A program made the translations under genes and the position numbers. A DNA stretch of 64,000 bases, taken from positions 293,093-357,092 of the forward strand of contig JADZER010000037.1 in assembly GCA_020850415.1 (NCBI GenBank). Reading direction: 5' to 3'. Every line of letters starts with the position of its first letter. The stretch's first letter is position 1. The notes below the pieces were generated by a model. The model had not been told where the DNA came from and searched no databases. It saw only the letters and a list, made by a program, of their open reading frames with translations. Positions 8,393 through 16,851 of this stretch are shown here, piece by piece. The DNA is from Phycisphaerales bacterium. Lineage in GTDB: Bacteria > Planctomycetota > Phycisphaerae > Phycisphaerales > UBA1924.

Positions 8393-9100
8393 ATGACCAG
8401 GCACCACGAGCACCCCGATCCGGAACGCCCGGCCAGCCGGCCTGCCTGGCTTGTCGGGCCCGCGTTCGGCCTGCTGGCGGTCTGGTTCGTCTGGTTCGCG
8501 CCGGCGCCGCAGATCCCGGCGTCGGGCAGCGTGCAGATCGGTAAGGCGGCCCTTGGGCCGACAGCGCGGGCGACCGTCAAGGCTGACCCGCCGATCACGC
8601 GGGTCGGGGCGTACGAGTACCGGTGCAGCGACTGTCACCGGCTGTTCCAGAACGAGGCGGAGAAGACGGTCGGGCGTGTGCAGCACACCGAGATCGTGCT
8701 GGACCACGGGCTGAACGACCGGTGCCTGTACTGCCACAGCCAGGCGGACCGGGACCGGCTCGTCGCGCGGGACGGGGCCGGGCTCTCGTACGCGCAGATC
8801 CCCGAGCTCTGCGCGCGGTGCCACGGCACGACCTACCGCGACTGGCAGCGTGGGACGCACGGCAAGACGCTCGGCTCGTGGCGGAGCGCGAGCCCGGAGC
8901 GGCGGCGCCTGACCTGCTCGGAGTGTCACGACCCGCACGCGCCGGCGTTCGCGCCCGAGGCGCCGCTCCCGGGACCGCACACGGCGCGCATGGGTGAACC
9001 GCCCGCCGGCCATCGGCCCGAGGGTGGGGGCCCGCCGTCGGCGCCGTTCGTGGGCGCCGGGGGAGCGCGGGGATCGGGAGAGGGGGGGGCGGGCCGATGA
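8393..9100 (+). CDS. Membrane-anchored tetraheme cytochrome c
   Basis: 235 residues with one N-terminal membrane helix (about 15-33, PAWLVGPAFGLLAVWFVWF), then four CxxCH sites: CSDCH, CLYCH, CARCH and CSECH, the last followed by DPHAP. The C-terminal 60 residues are Gly/Pro-rich without hemes. I chose the ATG at 8393; an in-frame GTG at 8381 would add four residues, and neither has a strong ribosome site. Its stop overlaps the next start (ATGA). First gene of a four-gene operon with Fe-S, NrfD-like and octaheme HAO-like proteins, it takes the position that NrfB has in nrf operons and probably passes electrons between the membrane module and the octaheme enzyme. Confidence 0.82.
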   Translation: MTRHHEHPDPERPASRPAWLVGPAFGLLAVWFVWFAPAPQIPASGSVQIGKAALGPTARATVKADPPITRVGAYEYRCSDCHRLFQNEAEKTVGRVQHTEIVLDHGLNDRCLYCHSQADRDRLVARDGAGLSYAQIPELCARCHGTTYRDWQRGTHGKTLGSWRSASPERRRLTCSECHDPHAPAFAPEAPLPGPHTARMGEPPAGHRPEGGGPPSAPFVGAGGARGSGEGGAGR

Positions 9101-10125
9101 CGATCCGCATCTGGGAGGGCAAGTCCGCCGGGGCGCCCGGCCCCTGTGGGGCGGAGCCGGGGTTCACGCGCCGGGGCTTCCTCCGCGGGGCGACCGGCGC
9201 GGTCGGGGGGATGGCGGCGCTGGCGGCGGCGCTGAGCCCGCTGCGGGACCTGCCCGACGACGCGTTCCCCTCGCTCGAGGAGTTCCTCCAGAAGCACTAC
9301 AAGGAGATGACCCCCGCCGAGCTCGCGGACGCGATGGAGCGCGTCCGGGCCGAGGTCGAGGGGCGGTACGGCGTGGTCCCGACGGTCAGGGACTACCCGC
9401 CGATCGAGGGCGTGCGGTTCGCGTTCGCGCTGAACCTCTCGCGGTGCATCGGCTGCCGCAAGTGCGTGCACGCGTGCGTGGAGGAGAACAACCTGAGCCG
9501 TTCGCCCGAGGTGCAGTACATCCGTGTGCTGGAGATGCCGCGGGGCACGATGGACCTCGCGCGGGGCGATCACCACTACGATCGGGCGGAGGTGCCGGAC
9601 GGGGGCCACTACTACCTGCCGGTGCAGTGCCACCAGTGCGCCAACCCGCCGTGCGTGAAGGTGTGCCCCGTCGGGGCGACCTGGCAGGAGTCCGACGGGA
9701 TCGTGGTGATCGACTACGACTGGTGCATCGGGTGCCGGTACTGCGAGGCGGCGTGCCCGTACTGGGCGCGTCGGTTCAACTTCGCGGAGCCGACGATCCC
9801 GGATGGCGGGCTGAACCCGGACATGGGGTATCTCTCGAACCGTCCGCGCCGGCGGGGCGTGGTGGAGAAGTGCCACTTCTGCCTGCACCGGACGCGCCGG
9901 GGGGAGATGCCCGCGTGCCTGGAGGTCTGCCCGGTGGGGGCGCGGAAGTTCGGGGATGTCCTGGACCCCCAGAGCGAGGTCTCGCAGATCCTCAGGACCA
10001 AGCGGGTGCTCGTCCTCAAGGAGGAGGTCGGCACCCTCCCGCGGTTCTTCTACTACTTCGACGAGCGGTACCCGCGTGACGCGGGGTCGCCGGGCCCCGG
10101 CGAGGGCGGGGAGGCCGGCCCGTGA
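9097..10125 (+). CDS. Four-cluster ferredoxin-like Fe-S subunit (NrfC/DmsB type) with Tat-like signal
   Basis: 342 residues. The N-terminus carries a twin-arginine-type motif (TRRGFLRG, about 26-33) followed by a hydrophobic Ala/Gly stretch, so the folded protein is probably exported through Tat. Four cysteine groups each fit one [4Fe-4S] cluster: CIGCRKCVHAC, CHQCANPPCVKVC, CIGCRYCEAAC and CHFC...CLEVC. This is the subunit that moves electrons between NrfD/PsrC membrane proteins and a periplasmic partner. It overlaps both neighbours by four bases (ATGA before, GTGA after), which strongly suggests one complex made in fixed ratio. Confidence 0.93.
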   Translation: MTIRIWEGKSAGAPGPCGAEPGFTRRGFLRGATGAVGGMAALAAALSPLRDLPDDAFPSLEEFLQKHYKEMTPAELADAMERVRAEVEGRYGVVPTVRDYPPIEGVRFAFALNLSRCIGCRKCVHACVEENNLSRSPEVQYIRVLEMPRGTMDLARGDHHYDRAEVPDGGHYYLPVQCHQCANPPCVKVCPVGATWQESDGIVVIDYDWCIGCRYCEAACPYWARRFNFAEPTIPDGGLNPDMGYLSNRPRRRGVVEKCHFCLHRTRRGEMPACLEVCPVGARKFGDVLDPQSEVSQILRTKRVLVLKEEVGTLPRFFYYFDERYPRDAGSPGPGEGGEAGP

Positions 10126-11408
10126 GGGACTACCTGACCTTCCTGTCACGGTGCGTGGCCCTGAGCTTCGTGGGCGGGCGCGTCTACTACGCGTGGATGT
10201 TCCTGCTGACCGTGCTCGCGCTGGTCGGGCTCAACGCCTACGCCAGGCAGCTCGCGCACGGGCTGGCGGTCACCGGCATGACCGACCAGGTCTCCTGGGG
10301 GCTCTACATCGGCAACTTCATCTACCTCGACGGGCTGGCGGCGGCCGTGGTGCTGCTGGTCATCCCCGCGTACATCTACCGGAACCGGGCGCTGCGCGAT
10401 GTCGTGATCTTCGGCCAGCTGTTCGCGGTCGCCGCGGTGATCATGTGCATGCTGTTCGTCGCGGTGGATCTGGGCCGGCCCGACCGGTTCCTGCACCTGT
10501 TCGCCCGGCCCAACTTCCCGGACTCGATGCTGACCTGGGATGTGATCGCGCTGGGCGGCTACCTGCTGCTGAATATCCACCTGACCGGGTACCTGGTCTT
10601 CTGCCAGTACCGGAAGCGCGAGCCCGACCTCCGCCGCTTCGTGATCCCGTTCGTCCTTGTCGTGATCGTGTGGGCGATCACGATCCAGGCGGTCGCGGCG
10701 TTCCTGCTGTCGGGCCTGGGCGGGCGCCCGTTCTGGAACTCGGCGGTGGTGGCGCCGCGGTTCCTGGCCTCGGCGTTCGCGGCGGGGCCGGCGTTCATGA
10801 TCCTGACGCTCGAGTGCATCGCCAGGGGCACGGGCTATAGGGTGCCGCGCGAGGGGCTGATGACGCTCCGGGGCATCATGACCGTGGCGCTGGCGCTGCA
10901 CATGTTCCTGCTGGGCAGCGAGCTGTTCACGGCGTTCTACACCGGCTCGGCGCACGCGGGCTCGGCGCGGTACCTGTTCCTGGGGCTGGACGGGCACACC
11001 GGGCTTGTCCCGTGGATCTGGACGGCGATCGCGCTGAATCTCTGCGCGCTGGGCGTCCTCTTCACGCCGGCGAGCCAGAACCTCGCGATGCTCTCCGGCG
11101 CGTGCGTGATGCTGATCGTCGGGGTGTGGATCGAGAAGGGGATGGGTCTGATCGTGCCGGCGTTCGTCCCCACGCCGCTGGGGGAGATCGTGGAGTACGC
11201 CCCGACGCTCGACGAGGTGCTGGTGACCCTGGGCGTGTGGGGCCTGGGGCTGCTGCTCTACACGATTCTCGTCCGCGTCACGGTCCCGGTGCTGACCGGC
11301 CGGCTCACGATCGACACGCCCGGGCGCGGCGCTCGCCGTGCCGCGGGGGCGCCCGCCCCGCGCCGGCCCGGGGCAAGCCAGTCCGCAGAAGAGGAGATCC
11401 GCCCATGA
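10122..11408 (+). CDS. NrfD/PsrC-family quinone-site integral membrane subunit
   Basis: 428 residues with about nine or ten membrane helices and the family-like segment VDLGRPDRFLHLF near residue 125. NrfD/PsrC/DmsC proteins bind quinol or quinone and exchange electrons with the neighbouring Fe-S subunit; they carry no cofactor of their own. The C-terminal 30 residues are Arg/Ala-rich and probably cytoplasmic. The GTG start overlaps the Fe-S gene stop, and its TGA overlaps the ATG of the octaheme gene. In this operon it is the membrane anchor that joins the octaheme enzyme to the quinone pool. Confidence 0.9.
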   Translation: MRDYLTFLSRCVALSFVGGRVYYAWMFLLTVLALVGLNAYARQLAHGLAVTGMTDQVSWGLYIGNFIYLDGLAAAVVLLVIPAYIYRNRALRDVVIFGQLFAVAAVIMCMLFVAVDLGRPDRFLHLFARPNFPDSMLTWDVIALGGYLLLNIHLTGYLVFCQYRKREPDLRRFVIPFVLVVIVWAITIQAVAAFLLSGLGGRPFWNSAVVAPRFLASAFAAGPAFMILTLECIARGTGYRVPREGLMTLRGIMTVALALHMFLLGSELFTAFYTGSAHAGSARYLFLGLDGHTGLVPWIWTAIALNLCALGVLFTPASQNLAMLSGACVMLIVGVWIEKGMGLIVPAFVPTPLGEIVEYAPTLDEVLVTLGVWGLGLLLYTILVRVTVPVLTGRLTIDTPGRGARRAAGAPAPRRPGASQSAEEEIRP

Positions 11409-12832
11409 GTGCGACCGTGTTCGCGATAGCCGCCGCCGTGGCGCTGGGCCAGGTGTTCGGGCCCAAGCAGCTGAGCGTGGAGTCGGCCAAGTGCGCCGCC
11501 TGCCACCAGCAGGACAACGCGGGGCTGGTGCAGCAGTGGGGGGCTAGCCGGCACTTCGGCGCGAATATCGGGTGCTACGAGTGCCACGGGGCGGACCCTG
11601 CCGACGCCGACGCGTTCGAGCACTACGACCAGTCGATCTCCGTGCTGGTGACGCCGAAGGACTGCGGGCGGTGCCACGCGCAGGAGGCCGAGGAGTTCGC
11701 CGGGAGCCATCACGCCGCGGGGGGCCGGATCCTGGGCTCGCTGGACAATGTCCTGGCGGATGTGGTGGAGGGGAACAGGGCGATGGAGACCCCCGGGCAC
11801 CCCGAGGGCGTGGCCGCCAGCGCGGTCAACGGGTGCTGGCAGTGCCACGGCGTGGAGGTGCGGGTGATCGGCGATGGCGAACTCGACCCGGCGACCTACC
11901 CGAACTCGGGCATCGGGCGGATCAACCCCGACGGCTCGGAGGGGGCGTGCAACGCCTGCCACCTGCGCCACGAGTTCAGCGTCGCGCAGGCGCGCCACCC
12001 CGACACCTGCGGCAAGTGCCACCTGGGGCCCGACCACCCGCAGAAGGAGATCTACGAGGAGTCCAAGCACGGCATCGCGTTCTTCGGCCACCTTGACGAG
12101 ATGAACCTCGGCAGCCCCAAGTGGGTCGTGGGCGAGGACTACTGGGCGGCGCCGACCTGCGCGACCTGCCATGTGTCGGCGACGCGGACCCAGCCCATCA
12201 CGCACGATATCGGGATGCGGATCAGCTGGAACAACCGCCCCGAGGTGTCCACGCGCCCCGAGCTGGCGGACGCGAAGATGGGGCTGCCCGGGAAGAATGT
12301 CCCCTGGCAGGTGCGGCGCGGCAACATGCAGGATGTCTGCACCAACTGCCACGCCGAGCAGTGGGTCGAGAACTTCTACGAGCAGTACGACGCGCTGATC
12401 GAGCTGTACAACGAGAAGTTCGCCAAGCCCTCGCAGGCGCTCTACGCCCTCAGCCTCCCGCTCAAGGAGGTCGCGGCCCCGTTCACCACGGAGGCCGACT
12501 GGTCGTACTGGGAGCTGTGGCACCACGAGGGCCGGCGCGCCCGCCACGGCGCGGCGATGATGGCGCCGGACTACACGCACTGGCACGGCACCTACGATGT
12601 CGCCAAGAACTTCTACATGCAATTCGTCCCGGCCCTCCGCGGGATGATCCGCGACGGTGAGAGCTCTGGAGACCCCGCACGGGTCGAGGCGGCCGCGGCC
12701 CTGCGGGCCAAGCTCGACGGGGTGCTCAGCTCCGACGACCACAAGTGGTTCCTCGGCAAGACCGACCCGGCGGAGTTGGAGCGCCGGCGCAAAGCCCAGG
12801 AGGAGTTCAAGGCCCGGTACGACGGCGACTGA
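11405..12832 (+). CDS. Octaheme cytochrome c, hydroxylamine oxidoreductase (HAO) family
   Basis: 475 residues with a short signal peptide (cleavage near ALGQ, residue 16) and exactly eight CxxCH sites: CAACH (C30), CYECH, CGRCH, CWQCH, CNACH, CGKCH, CATCH and CTNCH. The block GIGRINPDGS...CNACHLRHEFS...CGKCHLGPDHPQKEIYEESKHGI is characteristic of the HAO family. After heme 8 come long helices with WHHEGRRARHGAAMMAPDY and then THWHG. Family members either oxidise hydroxylamine or hydrazine, or reduce nitrite or hydroxylamine. The oxidising type needs a tyrosine cross-link to the active heme; Y390 is the obvious candidate here but cannot be confirmed by eye. The co-operonic NrfC/NrfD-like module suggests a quinol-linked, perhaps reductive, role. 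Confidence 0.92.
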   Translation: MSATVFAIAAAVALGQVFGPKQLSVESAKCAACHQQDNAGLVQQWGASRHFGANIGCYECHGADPADADAFEHYDQSISVLVTPKDCGRCHAQEAEEFAGSHHAAGGRILGSLDNVLADVVEGNRAMETPGHPEGVAASAVNGCWQCHGVEVRVIGDGELDPATYPNSGIGRINPDGSEGACNACHLRHEFSVAQARHPDTCGKCHLGPDHPQKEIYEESKHGIAFFGHLDEMNLGSPKWVVGEDYWAAPTCATCHVSATRTQPITHDIGMRISWNNRPEVSTRPELADAKMGLPGKNVPWQVRRGNMQDVCTNCHAEQWVENFYEQYDALIELYNEKFAKPSQALYALSLPLKEVAAPFTTEADWSYWELWHHEGRRARHGAAMMAPDYTHWHGTYDVAKNFYMQFVPALRGMIRDGESSGDPARVEAAAALRAKLDGVLSSDDHKWFLGKTDPAELERRRKAQEEFKARYDGD

Positions 12833-12899
12833 CGGGGCCCCGCGCCGCACCGTGTCATACCCTGTCATGCCGTGCCCGCGGCACCTTCTGCGCGCCCGT

Positions 12900-13973
12900 T
12901 CAGCCGGCCTCGATCAGCACGCCCTCGCCGGTCAGGCCCGGCCCGAAGCTCAGGGCGCCGATGAGGCCCGTCGTGCCGCGCCGGAGCAGCGCGTCGAGCA
13001 CCCACAGCACGGTGCCCGAGGACATGTTCCCGTGCCGGTCGAGGACGCCGCGCGAGGCGTCCAGCGACTGGTCGGGCAGCCCCAGCCCGCGCTCGACCGC
13101 GGTCAGGATGTCCCGCCCGCCGGGGTGGACGGCCCAGGCGGCGACATCGGCGCGGGAGAGGCCGAGGGCGCCGAGCCACTGGTCGGTCCAGGGGCCGACC
13201 GCCCGACGCAGCACGCCGGGCACCCGGGGGGAGAGGCGCATCTCGAAGCCGTGCTCGCCGATCGTCCAGGACATCAGGTCGCGCGTGCCGGGGAACACGC
13301 GGCTGCCGAACGCCCGGAGGCGCGGGGCGTCCGGGCGGCCGCCGGCGCCGCCGACGACCGCGCACGCGGCACCGTCGGCGAAGATGGCGTTGGCGACCTG
13401 CTGGTCCCACGGCGCCTGGGCCTGAAAGTGCAGGCTGCAGACCTCGACGCAGACGACCATGGCCAGGGCGCCGGCGTGCGCCCGCACAAAGGCGTCGGCG
13501 AGCGCGAGCCCGTTGATGGCCCCGTGACAGCCCATGAAGCCGACATGGGTGCGCGAGATCTCCGGGCGAAGGCCGAGCAGGTCGATCAGCGCGTGGTCCA
13601 GGCCGGGAGATTCGGCGCCGGTGCAGGAAACGGTGATCAGGTGCGTGACCGCCTCGGCCGGGCGCGCCGCCGTCGCCAGCGCCGCCCTGCTCGCGTCCCC
13701 GGCCAGCGCCCCGGCGTGCCGGCGGTACCGGGCCAGACGGGCGGCGGTGGTCGGACCCCGCGGGGGGTCGGTGTGGAGCAGGTCGGCGCTCTCGCCCCCT
13801 TCGCCGAGGATGCTGCCCCGCTCGGAGACGCCGGCGTTCGCGTAGAGCTCGGCGAGGCGTTCCTGATCGGCGTGGGGGGAGATCTGTGCCGCGAGGCGCA
13901 GGCCGGCGGCGCGCGACAGGCGCGTCGCCGGCGAGGCGACCCCGATCGCGAGCAGGCGCGGGTCGGGGCTCAC
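12900..13973 (-). CDS. Type III polyketide synthase (chalcone/stilbene synthase family)
   Basis: 357 residues, the normal length for the family. The nucleophile is C149 in GFMGCHGAING. The catalytic His and Asn are in WAVHPGGRDI and LDRHGNMSSG, and GEHGFEM is also conserved. The GTG start at 13973 overlaps the stop of the flavoprotein gene (GTGA). Bacterial enzymes of this type condense a fatty acyl-CoA with malonyl-CoA to give alkylresorcinols or alkylpyrones. It is the last gene of a methyltransferase-flavoprotein-PKS operon, the same three activities as the phenolic-lipid operon srsABC of Streptomyces. The product here is inferred, not shown. Confidence 0.92.
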   Translation of the reverse strand: MSPDPRLLAIGVASPATRLSRAAGLRLAAQISPHADQERLAELYANAGVSERGSILGEGGESADLLHTDPPRGPTTAARLARYRRHAGALAGDASRAALATAARPAEAVTHLITVSCTGAESPGLDHALIDLLGLRPEISRTHVGFMGCHGAINGLALADAFVRAHAGALAMVVCVEVCSLHFQAQAPWDQQVANAIFADGAACAVVGGAGGRPDAPRLRAFGSRVFPGTRDLMSWTIGEHGFEMRLSPRVPGVLRRAVGPWTDQWLGALGLSRADVAAWAVHPGGRDILTAVERGLGLPDQSLDASRGVLDRHGNMSSGTVLWVLDALLRRGTTGLIGALSFGPGLTGEGVLIEAG

Positions 13974-15088
13974 GCGCGGCCCCAGCACAGCCCCCGGCTG
14001 GCCCAGCCGGGCACCGCGCCCAGCGCGCCCAGCCGGAGCACGGCGTCCAGCACGCGGGGTCGTGCGGCGGCGGCGCAGACGGCGCGGCAGACGACCCGGC
14101 GCACGCCCAGCGTCCGCGAGCACTCACGCCCCCACGCCCCCGCCGCGTCGGCGCCCCGGACGATCGCCTCGGCGTAGGGCCCGATGCGGGCGGCGCACGC
14201 GATCGCCCAGCTCATCCCCTCGCCGGTCAGCGGCTGCACATACCCCGAGGCGTCGCCGACGAGAAGCACCCGCCCGCGCGACGCGGCGCGGCGCCGGGTC
14301 AGGTTGCCCACGCCGCGAAATCGCACGGCGCCCGCCGCGACCGGGCCCAGCCCGGACTCCGCCAGCAGGCTGTCGATCGCGCCGGCAGGCCCGTCCCGGC
14401 GCACGAGCCACGGCGTAACGGCGGCGGCGAGGGCCCAGCGTCCGCCGGGCAGCGGCGCAGCGCCGACATACCCGCCGCGCCCGCAGACCATGGTGATCGC
14501 GTCGGGCCCGGCGTGCGCCGGGGGGGCGTCGAGCGTCGCGCCAAGGCCGACTGGGCTGTCCTCCTTCACCGTCCATCGGAACTCGGGGCGCCCGGAGAGG
14601 GCGGCGCCCCCGAGACCGTCGGCGACGACGATGGCGCCGGGGCGCAGCGAGATCCGCTCGTCGCCGGCCCGCAGCTCGACCGTCTCAAGGTCGAGGAGCT
14701 TGGCCCCGACGCCGTCGAGGAACCGCACGCCGCGCTCGACGCAGGATTGCGCGAGGGCCGCGTCGAACCTGGCCCTCTCAACGGTGACATAGGGCCTGAT
14801 GGGCAGCGAGAGGGACGAGCCCCGGGCGATCAGGCGGAGCGTGGCGACCGGGGCCGCGCCGGCGAGCCGGAGCGCGCCGCCGAGCCCCGCGTCGTCGAGG
14901 GCGGCGACGCCGGCGGGCGCGAGGCACCCGCCGCACACCTTCGGACGCGGGAAGGCCGCGCGATCGACCAACAGCGTCCGCAGGCCCCGCGCGGCGATCG
15001 ACGCGGCGGCGACGCAACCGGCAGGCCCCGCGCCCACGACCAGCGCGTCCCAACCGCCCGGCTCGATGCTGCTCAGGGCCGATGCCAC
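13970..15088 (-). CDS. FAD-dependent oxidoreductase, geranylgeranyl-reductase-like
   Basis: 372 residues. The N-terminal Rossmann motif DALVVGAGPAGCVAAASIAARG binds FAD. VCGGCLAP follows, as in geranylgeranyl-reductase-type flavoproteins, and the second FAD motif is LLVGDASGYVQPLTGEGMSWA. I chose the GTG at 15088, which overlaps the methyltransferase gene by 16 bases; another GTG lies 18 bases upstream. Between a type III PKS and a methyltransferase, it most likely hydroxylates or reduces the polyketide ring or an attached chain, as SrsC does in phenolic lipid synthesis. Confidence 0.85.
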   Translation of the reverse strand: MASALSSIEPGGWDALVVGAGPAGCVAAASIAARGLRTLLVDRAAFPRPKVCGGCLAPAGVAALDDAGLGGALRLAGAAPVATLRLIARGSSLSLPIRPYVTVERARFDAALAQSCVERGVRFLDGVGAKLLDLETVELRAGDERISLRPGAIVVADGLGGAALSGRPEFRWTVKEDSPVGLGATLDAPPAHAGPDAITMVCGRGGYVGAAPLPGGRWALAAAVTPWLVRRDGPAGAIDSLLAESGLGPVAAGAVRFRGVGNLTRRRAASRGRVLLVGDASGYVQPLTGEGMSWAIACAARIGPYAEAIVRGADAAGAWGRECSRTLGVRRVVCRAVCAAAARPRVLDAVLRLGALGAVPGWASRGLCWGRA

Positions 15089-15771
15089 GCGAGGAGCATA
15101 CGCCACGGCCAGCGCCGCCGGACCGTCGCGCCGTGCAGGCCGGCCCGCTCGGCCAGGGCGAGGGCCTCGCGCGGGGTGTACGCGCCGCGCACGGACTTCA
15201 CCGCGTCGGCGTGCACCACGCCCGAGCCGGTGATCAGCCGCGACACCGACCACGCCGCCGCGAGGCCGGCGCCGCAGCGCCGCAGATCGTTTACGAGCAG
15301 CAGGCGGTCCGCGCCGGCTGCGGCGTTGCGCAGAAAGAGCACCGCGTCGTCCTCATTGAGGTGATGCAGGAACAGGCTGCACACGACGATGTCGAACCTG
15401 CGCGGGAAGGGGTCGCGCAGCGCGTCCTGACGCCAGATCTCGAGCTCGACCCCCGCGCGGGCGGCGTGGGCGCGCGCGTGCCCCACGGCCGTGTCGCTCG
15501 CGTCGCACGCGTGGAGGGCCAGCCTCACGCCGGCCCGCTCGGCACGCCGGGCGATCGCCAGCGGGACATCGCCGGCGCCGGTGGCGATATCCAGCACACT
15601 CAAGGGGCCGGCCCGAGCGGCCTCGGCGCGGATCGGGCCCCAGAGGATGCGGGGGCTGTCCGAGAGCCGGTTGATCCGGGAAAGCGCGCGGAGTGCCCGC
15701 GCGTGCTCGACGGGGTCGATCGCCGGGTCGTCCATCAGCTCGGGCGTGAGGGTGCGGCGCATCGGGCCCAC
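15073..15771 (-). CDS. Class I SAM-dependent methyltransferase
   Basis: 232 residues. Motif I VLDIATGAGDVPLAIA binds S-adenosylmethionine. HACDASDTAV is the acidic end of strand 2, and FDIVVCSLFLHHL is the motif IV/V region typical of UbiE/MenG-like enzymes. The helical part after residue 165 would shape the substrate pocket. First gene of the three-gene PKS operon; it probably O- or C-methylates the phenolic product. The start could be the ATG at 15771 or the one three codons inside. Confidence 0.85.
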   Translation of the reverse strand: MGPMRRTLTPELMDDPAIDPVEHARALRALSRINRLSDSPRILWGPIRAEAARAGPLSVLDIATGAGDVPLAIARRAERAGVRLALHACDASDTAVGHARAHAARAGVELEIWRQDALRDPFPRRFDIVVCSLFLHHLNEDDAVLFLRNAAAGADRLLLVNDLRRCGAGLAAAWSVSRLITGSGVVHADAVKSVRGAYTPREALALAERAGLHGATVRRRWPWRMLLAWHRP

Positions 15772-15777
15772 GCGAGG

Positions 15778-15954
15778 CTACTTGAGCACCACCCACAGCG
15801 CGTGGAGCAGGCCGGGCAGCCAGAAGACCAAGCACAGCACGAGGTTCAGCAGCGTGCTCCCCAGCGAGTTGGACTTGAGCCACACCGCCAGAGGGGGCAG
15901 CAGGATGGCGATGATCACCAGGAGGAGCTTGTTGGTAGTGAGGTCGTCGGCCAT
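15778..15954 (-). CDS. Pmp3/YqaE-family small membrane protein
   Basis: A 58-residue protein that reads MADDLTTNKLLLVIIAILLP, then PLAVWLKSNS, and ends HALWVVLK. It has two membrane helices joined by a short turn. The ILLPPLAVWLK start, the FWLPG turn and the LLHALWV end are the hallmarks of the Pmp3 proteolipid family, which in yeast and plants affects membrane potential and salt tolerance. Its stop lies six bases from the methyltransferase start on the same strand, so it could lead the PKS operon transcript. Function in bacteria is poorly known. Confidence 0.85.
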   Translation of the reverse strand: MADDLTTNKLLLVIIAILLPPLAVWLKSNSLGSTLLNLVLCLVFWLPGLLHALWVVLK

Positions 15955-16050
15955 GGCTTGGGCTCCGTGCGGCCCCGTGTCGGGCCGCGCCGGGGGAGCA
16001 TACCGGGACGGGGGCCGGCGCGGCGGGGCGTCTCGCGGGCCCGGGCGGCC

Positions 16051-16776
16051 TCAGGGGTCGTGATCGACCCAGTCGTGGTCGTTCCAGTTGTCGACATCGA
16101 GGACCCACGCACCGTCATTGAACGCGGCGTGGCCGTCGAGGAAGAGCACATTCGCCCCGCCGAGGTGCCGGCGCGGGTCGACCCGTCGGCGGTTGTCGTT
16201 GCCGGTGATGTGGTTGAGCTGCCACACATCGTAGAATAGCGCGATCTGGAAGTCGGTCGCATTCGGGCGGTAGACCTGACGGTAGTACGAGTTGTTGGGG
16301 TCCTCGGTGTACTCCGTCAGATAGAGCGTCTTCCCCGGGAACGGCAGCGCGCTCACGCGGCACCAGCTCCGCGTGCCGCGGAAGCGCCCGTCCTTGCGGA
16401 ACATCAGCCCGTTGTTGACATAGTGGATCTGGTGGAGGTCGTCCCTCGCGCGCGAGGGGTCGTGGAAGTACTCGGCGCCTCGGAACCAGTCTCCGACGGG
16501 CGTCTCGAGGGTCGCACTGGGGTCGAGCCAGGGGCGGGTCGCGCGGGGCCAGGTCATGACATTCCCCGAGCCCGCCTCCCGCACGATCCACCCGTCGTGG
16601 GCGTCGGCGTACATGGTCATGGCCGCGCCGATCTGGCGCTGGTTGCTCAGGCAGATCGTCTGGCGAGCGGCCTCCCTGGCCCGGCCCAGCGCCGGGAGCA
16701 GCAGGCCGATGAGCAGGGCAATGATCGCGATGACCACGAGCAGTTCGATGAGGGTGAAGGCCCGGCGCATGGGCAC
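16051..16776 (-). CDS. Type II secretion-like pseudopilin with prepilin cleavage site
   Basis: 241 residues. The N-terminus [20 protein letters not shown] is a class III prepilin signal with the F/E pair of the mature end, followed by a long hydrophobic helix. [20 protein letters not shown] and a C-terminal [15 protein letters not shown] are the conserved ends of the large planctomycete family of pseudopilin-like proteins with an H-x9-DG motif. The middle is unique. No other secretion gene is nearby, as is usual for these dispersed paralogues. Exact role unknown. Confidence 0.88.
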   Translation of the reverse strand: MPMRRAFTLIELLVVIAIIALLIGLLLPALGRAREAARQTICLSNQRQIGAAMTMYADAHDGWIVREAGSGNVMTWPRATRPWLDPSATLETPVGDWFRGAEYFHDPSRARDDLHQIHYVNNGLMFRKDGRFRGTRSWCRVSALPFPGKTLYLTEYTEDPNNSYYRQVYRPNATDFQIALFYDVWQLNHITGNDNRRRVDPRRHLGGANVLFLDGHAAFNDGAWVLDVDNWNDHDWVDHDP

Positions 16777-16851
16777 ACCATACCGGCGGGCGGCCTCCGT
16801 GCCAAGGCTGGTGCGAAGTTGGGCGCGTCGGCCGGCGGGCCGGTCGCGTGG

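Noticed and set aside
12840..12890. Terminator between the HAO-family gene and the PKS gene
   Set aside because: A short GTGCC/GGCAC stem is present, but it is weak and lacks a U-run, so it is not listed as a terminator.
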